Made by a program: the position numbers and the translations under genes. The notes below the pieces were generated by a model. That model was not told the DNA's origin, made no database searches, and was given only the letters and a program-made list of their open reading frames with translations. From Nonomuraea candida (lineage in GTDB: Bacteria; Actinomycetota; Actinomycetes; Streptosporangiales; Streptosporangiaceae), in contig NZ_JOAG01000021.1 in the NCBI RefSeq assembly GCF_000725485.1, positions 62,001 through 126,000 of the forward strand: a stretch of 64,000 nt of DNA, given 5' to 3'. This document shows positions 25,646-34,507 of the stretch, in pieces (the stretch's first letter is position 1; the number at the start of each line of letters is the position of its first letter).

Positions 25646-25683
25646 TCCGCGCCGAATCTCACCTAGGTGAGATTCGGCGCGGA
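25646..25683. promoter_or_regulatory. Perfect 38-bp palindrome
   Basis: The 19-base half TCCGCGCCGAATCTCACCT at 25646-25664 is mirrored without any mismatch or spacer. It lies 105 bp before the LuxR gene and 238 bp before the giant gene. With no loop and no T-run it is a poor terminator. An operator for a dimer or tetramer with TCTCACCT half-sites, or a cruciform-forming site, is more likely. Confidence 0.8.
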
Positions 25684-25787
25684 GGCCGGCCGCCCGGGGC
25701 CCGAGACGCGGGCCTCCCGGTCGGTAACTACGTGGCCGCCTCCGGCGATATGCACAACGCCCCCACAGAGCCGGTCCGAGGAGCACT

Positions 25788-28133
25788 ATGCGTGGAGCCG
25801 ATCCCGTCGTGACCGGCGGCACGGGGCAGACGCCGCCCGTGTCGCCGCGCTGGATCCGGCGGCCGCGCCTGGTGGGGCGGCTGCTGGCGGCACGCGAGGC
25901 GCGGCTGGTGGTGATCGCGGCTCCGGGCGGGTACGGCAAGTCCACCCTGCTGGCGCAGTGGCGGGCCGACGCGCGTGAGCGGCGGGCGATGGCCTGGCTC
26001 TCCGTCGGCGGCCAGGACAACGACCCGGTACGGCTGTGGACCGGGATCCTGCGGGCGATCGGCGCGGCCGGCGCCCGGGTGCCCGTGGACGACCTGGTGG
26101 CCATGCTGTGCGTGCAGGGCCCGGACATCGCCGGCGTGGTGCTGCCGATGCTGCTGCGGCGCCTGGCCCGGGCGGCCCGGCCGGTGGTGCTGGTGCTGGA
26201 CGACTTCCACCTGCTGACCGACGCGGCCGCGCTGGATCAGCTGCGCCTGCTGCTGAGCGCGCTGGGGCCGGGACATCAGCTGGTGCTCAGCTCGCGGCAC
26301 CGGCCGGCGCTGCCGCTGGCCCGGCTGCGCGCCGCCGGGCAACTGGTCGAGCTGGGCGCCGGGGACCTGCGCTTCTCGGCCGCGCAGGTGCGGACCCTGC
26401 CGGACATCGTGACCGCCGGGCTGGACGGCGGGCAGGTGTACGACCTGGTGGCGCGGACCGAGGGCTGGCCGGCGGGCATCTACCTGGCCGCGCTGTCGCT
26501 GCGCGGCCGGGCCGACACGGGAACGTTCCTGGCCTCCTTCACCGGCGACCATCGGCACATCAGCGACTACCTGACCGAGGAGGTGCTGGCCGGTTGCACG
26601 CCGCACGAGCGCCGCTTCCTGTTGCGCACGGCGGTCCTGGACCGGTTCACCGCGCCGCTGGCCGCGCACCTGTGCGGCCTCTCCCCCGCCCGGGCCGAAC
26701 GCGTGCTGGCCCACCTGGCCGCCACCAACCTGTTCGTGATCCCGCTGGACGAGCAGCGGCAGTGGTACCGCTATCACCACCTGTTCGGCCAGTGCCTGCG
26801 CGCCATCCTGAGCCGGGCCCACCCCGAGCTGCCCGTCCGCCTGCATCGCCGGGCAGGGGCCTGGCTGCACGAGCACGGACACGTCGAGCAGGCCATCGGC
26901 CACGCCGTCGCGGCCGGCGACCACGGGCGGGCGACCGCGCTGCTGGCCTCGTCCTGGCTCGGCTACGTCACCACCGGCCGCAGCGCGACCCTGCTCGCGC
27001 TGATCGAGGCCATCGGGGCCGGGGCGATCGGCCGGGACGCCGCGGCCTCGGTCAGCGCGGCCTGGGCCAGCACCGTCACCGGCGACCTTCCCGGGGCGAT
27101 CGCCTGGCTGGACGCGGCCGAGAGCCTCGGTCACGACGGGCCCCTGCCGGACGGCACGGCCTCGCTGAAGTCCGCCGCCGCGCTGCTGCGCGGCATGTTC
27201 CTGATCGACGACCTGCCGCAGCGCCTGGCCGAGTCCCGCCTCGCCGCCGAGCTGGAGGACGACACCGCCTCGCCCTGGTACGCGATGGCCCGCTTCAGCC
27301 ACGGCGCGAACCTGTACCTGAGCGGGCGGCACCGCGAGGCGGTCACGGTGCTGGAGCAGGCGGCGCGCAACCGGGCCAGCACGTCGCTGTTCACGATCAA
27401 CGCGCTGGCGGTGCAGTCGCTGACCTGCACGGCGCTCGGCCGCCACGACCAGGCCGCCACCTTGGCCGCGCTCGGCCGGGACCTGGTGCGCAGGCACCAC
27501 CTGACCGGTTCGGCGCAGGCCAGCATCGCCTTCACCGCCCACGCCGCCGTCCTGACCGGCCGTGACCGGCTGGCCGAGGCGCGCCGCGAGCTCGACCACG
27601 CCGCCGGCCTGCGCGCCCGCGTGCCCGGCCTGTCGCGCTGGTCGGCGGTGGTGAACGTGACCGAGCTGGCCCGCTGGTGCCTGGCCGCCGGCGACCATGA
27701 CGCCGCCCGCGCGGCCTGCGACCAGGCCGACGACCTGCTGGCCGGCCTCGCCGACGGCGGCCACCTGGCCCGGCGGATCCAGGAGTTCCGCCACGTCCTC
27801 CGCGGCGCCGTCCCCGGCGGTGCGCGGCCACCGGCGGGCGGCGCGGCGGCGCCGGTGGGCGCCGCCGCGCTGGCGCGGCCGCAGAGCTTGACGGGGCAGG
27901 AACGGGTGGTGCTCGGCCTGCTGCCCGGCCCGCTGAGCATTCCCCAGATCGCCGCCCACCTGCACCTGTCGGTGAACACCGTCAGGACGCACGTGCGGGC
28001 CGTCTACCGCAAGCTCGCCGTCTCCTCCCGCCAGGCCGCCGTGGAGCGGGCCCGCCACCACGGGCTCGTGCCGGCCCCCGGCGACCCCGGAACCGCTCCG
28101 CCGACCGGCCCGCACCGGGACGCACCGGCGTAG
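25788..28133 (+). CDS. MalT-like LuxR-family ATP-dependent regulator (LAL type)
   Basis: A 781-residue STAND regulator. P-loop APGGYGKST at 45-53, Walker B VLVLDDFH near 135, then winged-helix and TPR-like repeats (about 250-690) and a C-terminal LuxR HTH (LTGQERVVLGLLPG, HLSVNTVRTHVRAVYRKL) at about 700-765. Such proteins oligomerise on ATP and inducer to activate transcription. ATG 25788 with GAGGAG upstream. Divergent from the giant gene, which is its most likely target. A triplicated 33-35 bp sequence follows the stop. Confidence 0.9.
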   Translation: MRGADPVVTGGTGQTPPVSPRWIRRPRLVGRLLAAREARLVVIAAPGGYGKSTLLAQWRADARERRAMAWLSVGGQDNDPVRLWTGILRAIGAAGARVPVDDLVAMLCVQGPDIAGVVLPMLLRRLARAARPVVLVLDDFHLLTDAAALDQLRLLLSALGPGHQLVLSSRHRPALPLARLRAAGQLVELGAGDLRFSAAQVRTLPDIVTAGLDGGQVYDLVARTEGWPAGIYLAALSLRGRADTGTFLASFTGDHRHISDYLTEEVLAGCTPHERRFLLRTAVLDRFTAPLAAHLCGLSPARAERVLAHLAATNLFVIPLDEQRQWYRYHHLFGQCLRAILSRAHPELPVRLHRRAGAWLHEHGHVEQAIGHAVAAGDHGRATALLASSWLGYVTTGRSATLLALIEAIGAGAIGRDAAASVSAAWASTVTGDLPGAIAWLDAAESLGHDGPLPDGTASLKSAAALLRGMFLIDDLPQRLAESRLAAELEDDTASPWYAMARFSHGANLYLSGRHREAVTVLEQAARNRASTSLFTINALAVQSLTCTALGRHDQAATLAALGRDLVRRHHLTGSAQASIAFTAHAAVLTGRDRLAEARRELDHAAGLRARVPGLSRWSAVVNVTELARWCLAAGDHDAARAACDQADDLLAGLADGGHLARRIQEFRHVLRGAVPGGARPPAGGAAAPVGAAALARPQSLTGQERVVLGLLPGPLSIPQIAAHLHLSVNTVRTHVRAVYRKLAVSSRQAAVERARHHGLVPAPGDPGTAPPTGPHRDAPA

Positions 28134-28134
28134 G

Positions 28135-28235
28135 CCCGGGCCGCCCCAAGCCGGTTGCCCCGACCGGTTCCCGGGCCGCCCCAAGCCGGTCGCCGGTCGG
28201 TTCCCGGGTCATCTCAAGCCGGTCGCCGGTCGGTA
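28135..28235. repeat. Three tandem 33-35 bp copies after the LuxR stop
   Basis: Units at 28135-28169, 28170-28202 and 28203-28235 each begin CCCGGG and contain CAAGCCGGT followed by CGGT. They begin right behind the TAG stop of the LuxR gene and are noncoding. The remaining ~60 bp to the sigma-factor stop show nothing. Confidence 0.85.
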
Positions 28236-28295
28236 CGCCTCCATGGCAGGCCGGGGGCCGGGCGAGCCTGGCGGCCACGGCGCGCTGCCCCCTTC

Positions 28296-29234
28296 TCAGC
28301 GGGTCATGGCGGTCTGCCGGTGGACGCGCGACAGCTTCTCGGGGTTGCGCACGTGGTAGGCGCCGGTGACGCGGCCGTGCTCCACGCGTACCGCCACCAC
28401 GCCGTCGATCTCGCCGTCGACCCGGACGAGCAGCCCCGGGCCGCCGTTGATCTGCACCAGCTCGACGGACCTCTCCCCGTCGCGCTTCCACCAGCCGACG
28501 GCCAGCAGGCGCGCCACGTTGCCGGCACCCACGACGGGCCGCAGCAGGGCGTGCTTGACCCCGCCCCCGTCGCTCAGGGCGACGACGTCCGGCGCGAGGA
28601 CGTCGAGCAGGCTCTGCAGCTCGCCGGTCTCGACCGCGCGCTGGAAGGCCCGCAGGGCGGCCCGGTGCTCGGCCGGGGAGCCGGAGCCGCGCGGCCGGCG
28701 CTCGGCGACGTGCGCCCGGGCCCGGTAGGCGATCTGGCGCACCGCGGCCGGGCTCTTGCCGACGGCCTCGGCGATCTCGTCGTAGTCCAGGGCGAACACC
28801 TCGCGCAGCACGAACACCGCCCGCTCGACCGGCTGGAGCGTCTCCAGCACCAGCAGCATCGCCATCGAGACGCTGTCGGCCAGCTCCACGTCCTCGGCCA
28901 CGTCGGGCGTCGTCAGCAACGGCTCCGGCAGCCACGGCCCGACGTAGGACTCCTTGCGCCGGCCCAGCGCGCGCAGCCGGTCGAGCGCCTGCCGGGTGAC
29001 GATCCGTACCAGGTAGGCGCGCTTCTCCCGGACGCCGTCGAGGTCGATGGCCGCCCATCGCAGCCAGGTCTCCTGAAGGACGTCCTCGGCGTCGGCGGCG
29101 GAGCCGAGCAGCTCGTAGGCGACGGTGAAGAGCAGGTTGCGATGGGTGACGAACGCCTCGGTCGCGGGGTCCGCGCGCCGGGCCCGGCCGGGCGCCCGCG
29201 GTGTGCCCGTCGTCCGTCCGCTGCTCTCACTCAT
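28296..29234 (-). CDS. ECF41-type sigma factor with SnoaL-like C-terminal domain
   Basis: A 312-residue ECF sigma factor: sigma2 at about 25-95 (DAEDVLQETWLRW), linker WLPEPL at 101-106, sigma4 at about 125-175, then a SnoaL-like domain that acts as a built-in anti-sigma in ECF41. The signature motifs DGGGVK (222-227) and NPEKL (297-301) are present. ATG 29234 has AGGAG 7 bp upstream and replaces a longer in-frame start. ECF41 genes usually adjoin a carboxymuconolactone decarboxylase or oxidoreductase gene; none is adjacent here, so the target is remote. Confidence 0.9.
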   Translation of the reverse strand: MSESSGRTTGTPRAPGRARRADPATEAFVTHRNLLFTVAYELLGSAADAEDVLQETWLRWAAIDLDGVREKRAYLVRIVTRQALDRLRALGRRKESYVGPWLPEPLLTTPDVAEDVELADSVSMAMLLVLETLQPVERAVFVLREVFALDYDEIAEAVGKSPAAVRQIAYRARAHVAERRPRGSGSPAEHRAALRAFQRAVETGELQSLLDVLAPDVVALSDGGGVKHALLRPVVGAGNVARLLAVGWWKRDGERSVELVQINGGPGLLVRVDGEIDGVVAVRVEHGRVTGAYHVRNPEKLSRVHRQTAMTR

Positions 29235-29631
29235 GCCCGGCTCCTGCCTGTCCCGACTCAGCTCTACCACCACACGCACGAGACGCCGCCACCGGCCGTT
29301 CCATAACAGCCGCGGCCAGTGATCCACGTCACGCCACGGCGCTGTCACGGCCCGCCCACCGCGGCCAGGCGCCACCCGTCGTGGACCGTGGTACGCATCA
29401 TCGGAATGCTCCGATCGGTCGCCGGTGCAGGACCACGCAGGCGCCGGGCTTACGTGAGCAATTTAACTAAGTCGATACCGCGATGCCTCGGGAGCTCGGC
29501 CGGCGGAGGAGCAGCGCACGGCGACGCGTTCCGGTCCGGCCTGTCTCCGGCCCCCGTCAGGCCGCTGAGCTGCTCCGATGTTGAGCGCAGAGTCTGGCGC
29601 CACTTGGGAAGATCTCCGAACAAGGCGCGCG
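29235..29631. other. 397-bp region without a supported gene
   Basis: Between the ECF41 start and the ROK stop. I looked for an ECF41-type promoter (TGTCACA and CGTC) on the minus strand and found no convincing pair. Part of it, around 29440-29480, is less GC-rich than its surroundings. No structure stands out. Confidence 0.4.
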
Positions 29632-30900
29632 TCACACGGCGGTCGCGGCCTCCGCCTCGCCCTCGGGAGACGGTGGTGGGGCGCCGTCCGCCGGACGGCC
29701 GCGGCCGAGGACCAGCTCGCTCTGCAGGACGAGGACCGCACCGCCGATCGCCGCGGCGTCCGAACCGCTGACCGATGGCACGACCCGCACCCGGTGGGCC
29801 CGCCGGGCGAACGTACGGCGGTCCACCTCCTCCTGGATCACCGACTGGTAGATCGAGCCGGCGACCGCGAAGCTCGGCCCGGCGAGGACGACCGTGTCGA
29901 GGTCGAACAGGGTGGCCATGGTCACCGCGGCACTGCCCAGATAGCGGGCCGACCGCTCGACCAGGCCACGGGCGGCCGGGTCGCCGGCGTTGGCCGCGGC
30001 CGCGAGGCGCGCGAAGTCGGTGAGGAAGTCGTCTCCGGTCGGGTCGAGCGCCAGCCGCTGGCCCAGCCCGGGCGTCGTCAGCGCCTCCCTGACCAGCGCG
30101 GCCGGGCCGGCGTAGTTTTCCAGGCAACCACGGTTGCCGCACGGACATTCGTCCCCGTTGACGTCGATGGAGATGTGGCCGATCTCCACGCTGTTGGACG
30201 AGCTGCCGCGATACACCTCGCCGGCGACCACCACGCCACCGCCGATCCCCGTGGCCATGTAGATGCAGCCGTAGGTGCTGCGCGGCTCCACCGCCCCCAT
30301 CCAGTACTCGCCGATCGCGGCCGCCGCCGCGTCGTTGTCCAGCAGGACCGGCAGGCCGAGGCTCTCGGCGAGACGGTCGGCGATGGGGTGGCCGAACCAC
30401 TCCTCGGTGGGCTGCGGGGTCAGCAGCACACCGGCCCGCCGATCCTGCGGCCCGTAGCTGACCAGGCCGACGCCCAGCACCTTGTCACGATCGACGGCCG
30501 CCGTGTCCAGCAACGCGTTCACCTGCGCGGCCACCGACGACAGCCCGCGTTCCGGCGGCATGGACGACACTCCGCTGAACGACATCCTCGCGATCGGCCG
30601 GCCGGCCAGGTCGACCACGACGATCACGCAGGTATTGCGTTCCAGCTGCACGCCGACGCTGTAGCGGGCCGAAGGATCGAGCTGGACCAGCATCGGCCGC
30701 TTGCCACCCGTCGAGGCCCCCAGCCCCGCCTCGGCGACGAGACCGTCGGCCATGAGCTCACGGACGACCTCGGAGATCGTCGGTGCGGTCAGACCGGTCG
30801 CCGCCACGAGCTCCACCCGGCTGATCGCCCGCGCCGCCCGGATCATGTCCAGCACCATGCCACGGGTCTTCGTCCGGCCGGCCCAGATCGGGCTCGTCAC
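29632..30900 (-). CDS. ROK-family transcriptional regulator (NagC/XylR type)
   Basis: A 422-residue ROK repressor: N-terminal winged HTH (about 10-75, RVELVAATGLTAPTISEVVR), a sugar-kinase-like fold with MATGIGGG, and the zinc motif CPCGNRGCLE. GTG 30900 is preferred because GGAGGT lies 6 bp upstream, while an upstream ATG at 30952 reads through promoter-like AT-rich DNA. It is divergent from the CBM2-GH5 cellulase, so it probably senses a cello-oligosaccharide or glucose derivative and represses that gene; this is inference from position. Confidence 0.88.
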   Translation of the reverse strand: MTSPIWAGRTKTRGMVLDMIRAARAISRVELVAATGLTAPTISEVVRELMADGLVAEAGLGASTGGKRPMLVQLDPSARYSVGVQLERNTCVIVVVDLAGRPIARMSFSGVSSMPPERGLSSVAAQVNALLDTAAVDRDKVLGVGLVSYGPQDRRAGVLLTPQPTEEWFGHPIADRLAESLGLPVLLDNDAAAAAIGEYWMGAVEPRSTYGCIYMATGIGGGVVVAGEVYRGSSSNSVEIGHISIDVNGDECPCGNRGCLENYAGPAALVREALTTPGLGQRLALDPTGDDFLTDFARLAAAANAGDPAARGLVERSARYLGSAAVTMATLFDLDTVVLAGPSFAVAGSIYQSVIQEEVDRRTFARRAHRVRVVPSVSGSDAAAIGGAVLVLQSELVLGRGRPADGAPPPSPEGEAEAATAV

Positions 30901-30989
30901 CGCGCCACCTCCCACACCCCGGTATGCAAAAGCTACCTTATTTTCAGCCATCCGCCAGGCGAGCAGCTCCGCCCCGGGGCCCTTGAGCT

Positions 30990-31002
30990 GGGATCCTATC
31001 CC
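30990..31002. promoter_or_regulatory. Inverted repeat between ROK regulator and cellulase
   Basis: GGGAT-CCT-ATCCC, perfect 5-3-5, in the 214-bp divergent spacer. A TTGACT -35-like element follows near 31043 in front of the cellulase gene. A possible ROK operator, by position only. Confidence 0.4.
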
Positions 31003-31114
31003 GGGCCTCCAGAGCCGTTCTCCCTGGGCACCCCTGCCGCCATTGACTTTCACAACTTTCCTAACCAAGCATGCTGGAGCAGCTGTCTCCTATCTGCTCG
31101 AACAGAGGGATCGG

Positions 31115-32602
31115 ATGAAACATCGTCATGCGCTGCTCACGTTCGGCGCCGTCGGAGCCCTGGCACTGGGCAGCATGGCGGCGGCCACGCTCCCCTCATC
31201 GGCCGCCACCACCACGGGCTGCTCCGTCACGTACACCGTCCAGAGCGAGTGGTCCGGCGGCTTCACCGCCGGCGTCGCCATCACCAACCTCGGCTCCGCC
31301 GTCAAGGGGTGGACCTTGACGTTCGACTTTCCCGGCGCCGATCAGAGGGTCTCCCACGGCTGGAGCGCCACCTGGACGCAGTCCGGGACGCGCGTATCCG
31401 CGGCCGGCCTGAGCTGGAACGAGGCGCTGGGCACCGGCGCGTCCACCTCCATCGGCTTCGCCGGAGCCTGGAAGGGCGCCAACCCCGTACCCGCCTCGTT
31501 CGCGCTCAACGGCACCACCTGCACCGGCTCGGTGATTTCGCCGACCCCCACTGTCACCCCCGACCCCGATGGCCCGGCGCCGCGCCTGCGCGTGTCCGGC
31601 AACAAGATCGTCACCTCGGACGGCAGGCCTTACCGCCTGCTCGGCGTGGACCGCTCAAGCGGCGAGTACGCCTGCGTGCAGGGCAAGGGCCAATGGGACG
31701 GCGGCCCGGTCGACCAGGCCTCGGTCGATGCCATGAAGAGCTGGAACATCCACGCGGTGCGGCTGCCGCTGAACGAGGAATGCTGGCTCGGCGTCAACGG
31801 CTCGCCCAGCGGCGCCACCTACCAGCAGGGCGTGAAGTCCTACGTCGACCTGCTGGTCGCCAACGGCATCACCCCGATCCTCGACCTGCACTGGACCTCG
31901 GGCGCCTACAGCGACGGGCCGGACTGGCACTGCAAGGACGCCACCGCGACGTGCCAGAAGCCGATGCCGGACGCGCAGCACGCCCCCCGGTTCTGGACCG
32001 GCGTCGCGAACACCTTCAAGGGCAACGACGCCGTCGTCTTCGACCTGTTCAACGAGCCGTACCCGGAGATCGCCGGCAACTGGAACAAGACCCTGGGCTG
32101 GCAGTGCCTGCGAGACGGCGGCACCTGCACCGGCATTCCCTACGAGGTGGCCGGCATGCAGGACCTGGTCGACGCGGTCCGGGCGACCGGGGCGACCAAC
32201 GTCCTCATGGTGGGCGGCCTGGAGTGGGCCAACGACATGCGGGAGTGGCTGGCGTACAAGCCGAACGACCCGCTGAACAACATCGCCGCGTCCTGGCACG
32301 CCTACAGCTTCAACGCCTGCGCCAGCACGTCCTGCTGGGACGCCCAGATCGCCCCGCTCGCCCAGCAGGTCCCCATCGTGCTCGGCGAGTTCGGCCAGGA
32401 CAACTGCGGCTACGACTACATGGACACGCTGATGGACTGGGCCACCGCACACGGCCTGTCCCATCTGGCATGGACCTGGAACCCCTGGGGCTGCAGCACC
32501 GGCGGCGTCCTGATCAAGGACTGGAGCGGCACCCCCGAACCCGGCATCGGCGAAGGCTACAAGGCCCACCTGCTCACCCAGAGCCCCTACCCGACCTCGT
32601 GA
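31115..32602 (+). CDS. Secreted CBM2-GH5 endoglucanase
   Basis: A 495-residue secreted cellulase. Sec signal 1-31, a family-2 cellulose-binding module at about 33-137 (TVQSEWSGGFTAGVAITN, with surface Trp residues), a Pro/Thr linker at 141-156, then a GH5 barrel with acid/base Glu314 in LFNEPYP and nucleophile Glu425 in LGEFGQD. It cleaves internal beta-1,4-glucan bonds. ATG 31115 has AGAGGGA upstream. Module order (CBM first) is unusual but known in actinomycetes. Expression is probably controlled by the divergent ROK repressor. Confidence 0.93.
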   Translation: MKHRHALLTFGAVGALALGSMAAATLPSSAATTTGCSVTYTVQSEWSGGFTAGVAITNLGSAVKGWTLTFDFPGADQRVSHGWSATWTQSGTRVSAAGLSWNEALGTGASTSIGFAGAWKGANPVPASFALNGTTCTGSVISPTPTVTPDPDGPAPRLRVSGNKIVTSDGRPYRLLGVDRSSGEYACVQGKGQWDGGPVDQASVDAMKSWNIHAVRLPLNEECWLGVNGSPSGATYQQGVKSYVDLLVANGITPILDLHWTSGAYSDGPDWHCKDATATCQKPMPDAQHAPRFWTGVANTFKGNDAVVFDLFNEPYPEIAGNWNKTLGWQCLRDGGTCTGIPYEVAGMQDLVDAVRATGATNVLMVGGLEWANDMREWLAYKPNDPLNNIAASWHAYSFNACASTSCWDAQIAPLAQQVPIVLGEFGQDNCGYDYMDTLMDWATAHGLSHLAWTWNPWGCSTGGVLIKDWSGTPEPGIGEGYKAHLLTQSPYPTS

Positions 32603-32784
32603 CCGACGCCCGGCCCGGGCGGCCGGCGGCCCCGGCGGGGCGGGCGCTGTTCACCACCGCGCCCGCCCCGCCGTCTTTGCCCGGTCACCCCACCACCGTC
32701 CGGCGGCCGGGGTCACCTGTCGAGCGCCGCCCTGGCCGCCGAGCAGGCACGCCGGTGACCGCGGCCGGCCAGGGGGATGACCCG

Positions 32785-33512
32785 ATGCCGCGGATCAGGG
32801 GAGTCGGCGCCCAGTTAGCCCTGGCGCTGCCCTCGTACGCCGACACCCGCGTCGAGAACCCGACCGGCTACATCAGCGTGTCCGCCAATCCCGGCAAGGT
32901 CAACAACATCACGATCACCCCGCTGGACCCCGCCGACCCCGGCGCGGACGTCATCATCAGGGACTCCGGCGACGTCGTCACGCCCGGCCACAACTGCGTG
33001 GCCCACGGCGGCGGCGTGCGCTGCAGCGGGTTCGCCCAGTACATCCAGATCTCCCTGGGCGACAGGGATGACTTCGTCACGAACCTGAGCACCATCCCCG
33101 TCCGGGTGACCGGCGGGGACGGGAACGACCACGTCAACGGCGGCGCCGGCGACACGCGGTTCCGCGGCGGGCCCGGCGACGACACGCTCAACGGGGCCAG
33201 GGCGACGACGTGCTGCAGGCCGAGCTCCTGGCCGACGGCAGGGACACCCTCATCGGCCGGGGCGGCGTGGACGCCGTGGACTACACCTCGCGCATCGGCA
33301 GGCTGTCGGTGACCCTCGACGGCATCGCGGACGACGGCCTGGCCGGCGAGGATGACAACATCGCCGCCGACGTGGAGAACATCATCGGCGGCAAGGCGGA
33401 CGACACCCTGACCGCCCCCGCCGACGCGGTGGCGCACCGCCTCGACGGCCGCGCCGGCGCCGACACCTGCACGGGCGGCACCGAGGACGCCGAGGTCTCC
33501 TGCGAGCTCTGA
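32785..33512 (+). pseudogene. RTX/haemolysin-type calcium-binding protein, frameshifted
   Basis: ATG 32785 (AGGGGG upstream) opens a frame with a shortened signal-like start (LALALPSYADTRVENPTG), a beta-rich region and RTX-like nonapeptides (GGDGNDHVNGG, GGPGDDTLNG). At about 33193-33197 the frame is lost. Adding one G would restore it to the frame that runs to TGA 33512 (LQAELLADGRDTLIGRGG, ending DAEVSCEL). Either a recent one-base deletion or a sequencing error. The N-terminus also looks trimmed, which favours real decay. Intact, it would be a small secreted calcium-binding protein. Confidence 0.72.
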
Positions 33513-33548
33513 CCCGCGCACGGGCCGGATCCCCGTGGCGCGGGCGAC

Positions 33549-33571
33549 GCCCCGGCTGCTTGAGCCGGGGC
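33549..33571 (+). terminator. Stem-loop after the RTX-like pseudogene
   Basis: GCCCCGGCT and AGCCGGGGC form a perfect 9-bp stem around GCTTG, 36 bp after the stop at 33512. No U-tract. Confidence 0.55.
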
Positions 33572-33822
33572 GCCGGTTCCTAGGGCCGAGGCAATCGATC
33601 CCCTATGGACCAGGTCTCCTACCCAGTGCGCCCGACTTGTATGCATTCGTCCCATTTGGGGGATTTGTCGCTATGGGTACGCGCGGGCGGGTCACGGGGT
33701 GCCGGACCAGGCGACGAGCGCCCGCGCGCAGCCCCGGGACGGCGGTGCCGGCGGGCCGCCCGGCGGTCGCGGCGATGGGCGTGCGCCCCGGTGGTGCGGG
33801 CCTCCCCGTACGGTGCGGGCGA
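33572..33822. other. Intergenic region without a supported gene
   Basis: The first ~100 bp (33590-33690) are AT-richer, with a CCCA-TT-TGGG mini-dyad near 33650. The rest is GC-rich. I considered a riboswitch but could not match one. Confidence 0.35.
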
Positions 33823-34413
33823 TCAGGGGTGTGGGGCCGGGGCGGCGCGTTCGGCCAGGGCGCGGGCCAGCTCCACCACGACCTCGCGGCGGCGGGCGAT
33901 GGCGCGCTCGGGGTCGGGCTCGTCGAGGATGAGCCGGCGCAACTGGGGCACCGAGAAGTTCCAGGCCACCAGCCCCAGGATGGTGAACAGCCAGTCCTGC
34001 GCCGCCGCCCGCCCCGGCACGCCCGCCGCCACCAGGCCGTCCACGTGACCGCGGTAGCCCTCCTTGCGCTCCTCTTCGCCCTCGACCCGGCCCCCGTCGA
34101 CCTCCAGCGCCTCCCACAGCAGCAGGCGGATCAGCTCCGGGTGCTCGTGGTACCAGTCGAAGAGCTGCCCGACCGCCTCCGGCAGCGTGCGCGGGTCCAG
34201 GTCGACCGCGTGGCAGATCTCGTCCACCTTGGCCCGCACGACCTGGCCGAACAGCTTCTCCTTGCCCCCGAAGTAGAGGTAGATGGCCTGCTTGTTGGCC
34301 TTGGCGGCGGTGGCGATGCGGTCGATCCTGGCGCCGGCCAGGCCGTGGCGGGCGAACTCGGCGGTGGCGGCCTCGAAGATCCGCTGCCGGGTCGCCTCCG
34401 CGTCGTACGTCAT
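33823..34413 (-). CDS. TetR-family regulator
   Basis: A 196-residue TetR repressor; HTH from ATRQRIFEAATAEFARHGLA to KQAIYLYFGGKEKLFGQVV (about 6-55), with a C-terminal domain of the TetR_C group having a conserved WYHEHPELIRLLLWEALE stretch. ATG 34413. Divergent from an SDR gene with a TAAACCA/TGGTTTA operator in the shared 94-bp spacer, so it almost certainly controls both genes. The ligand is probably a small carbonyl or aromatic compound, as in other TetR-SDR pairs (inference). Confidence 0.9.
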   Translation of the reverse strand: MTYDAEATRQRIFEAATAEFARHGLAGARIDRIATAAKANKQAIYLYFGGKEKLFGQVVRAKVDEICHAVDLDPRTLPEAVGQLFDWYHEHPELIRLLLWEALEVDGGRVEGEEERKEGYRGHVDGLVAAGVPGRAAAQDWLFTILGLVAWNFSVPQLRRLILDEPDPERAIARRREVVVELARALAERAAPAPHP

Positions 34414-34464
34414 GGGCCGATTAAACCATCCAGTTGACTTATTGGCCGAATCACGCCATCGTTC

Positions 34465-34484
34465 TAAACCAACCAGATGGTTTA
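34465..34484. promoter_or_regulatory. TetR operator in front of the SDR gene
   Basis: TAAACCA-ACCAGA-TGGTTTA has perfect 7-bp arms. A related half-site (TTAAACCATCCAG, 34424-34436) lies on the TetR side, so each divergent promoter may have its own copy. AT-rich against the background. Confidence 0.75.
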
Positions 34485-34507
34485 TTTGTTCTGAGGAGAG
34501 ATCCGTC

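Larger units (their letters stand above)
25409..25787. other. Intergenic region between the giant gene and the LuxR regulator
   Basis: No gene is seen. It holds a sigma-70-like promoter for the minus-strand giant gene (25440-25468), a perfect 38-bp palindrome (25646-25683) and, just before ATG 25788, a GAGGAG ribosome site for the LuxR gene. Parts are AT-richer than the surroundings. Confidence 0.6.

Noticed and set aside
29578..33312. Very long plus-strand open frame
   Set aside because: Most of it is antisense to the ROK gene and runs through the cellulase gene in the wrong frame; only its last ~500 bp (RTX-like) look real. Long antisense frames are normal at this GC content.
33540..33700. 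Possible c-di-AMP (ydaO-type) or other riboswitch
   Set aside because: One strong stem-loop and a less GC-rich tail, but I could not match conserved riboswitch motifs, and no peptidase gene follows.
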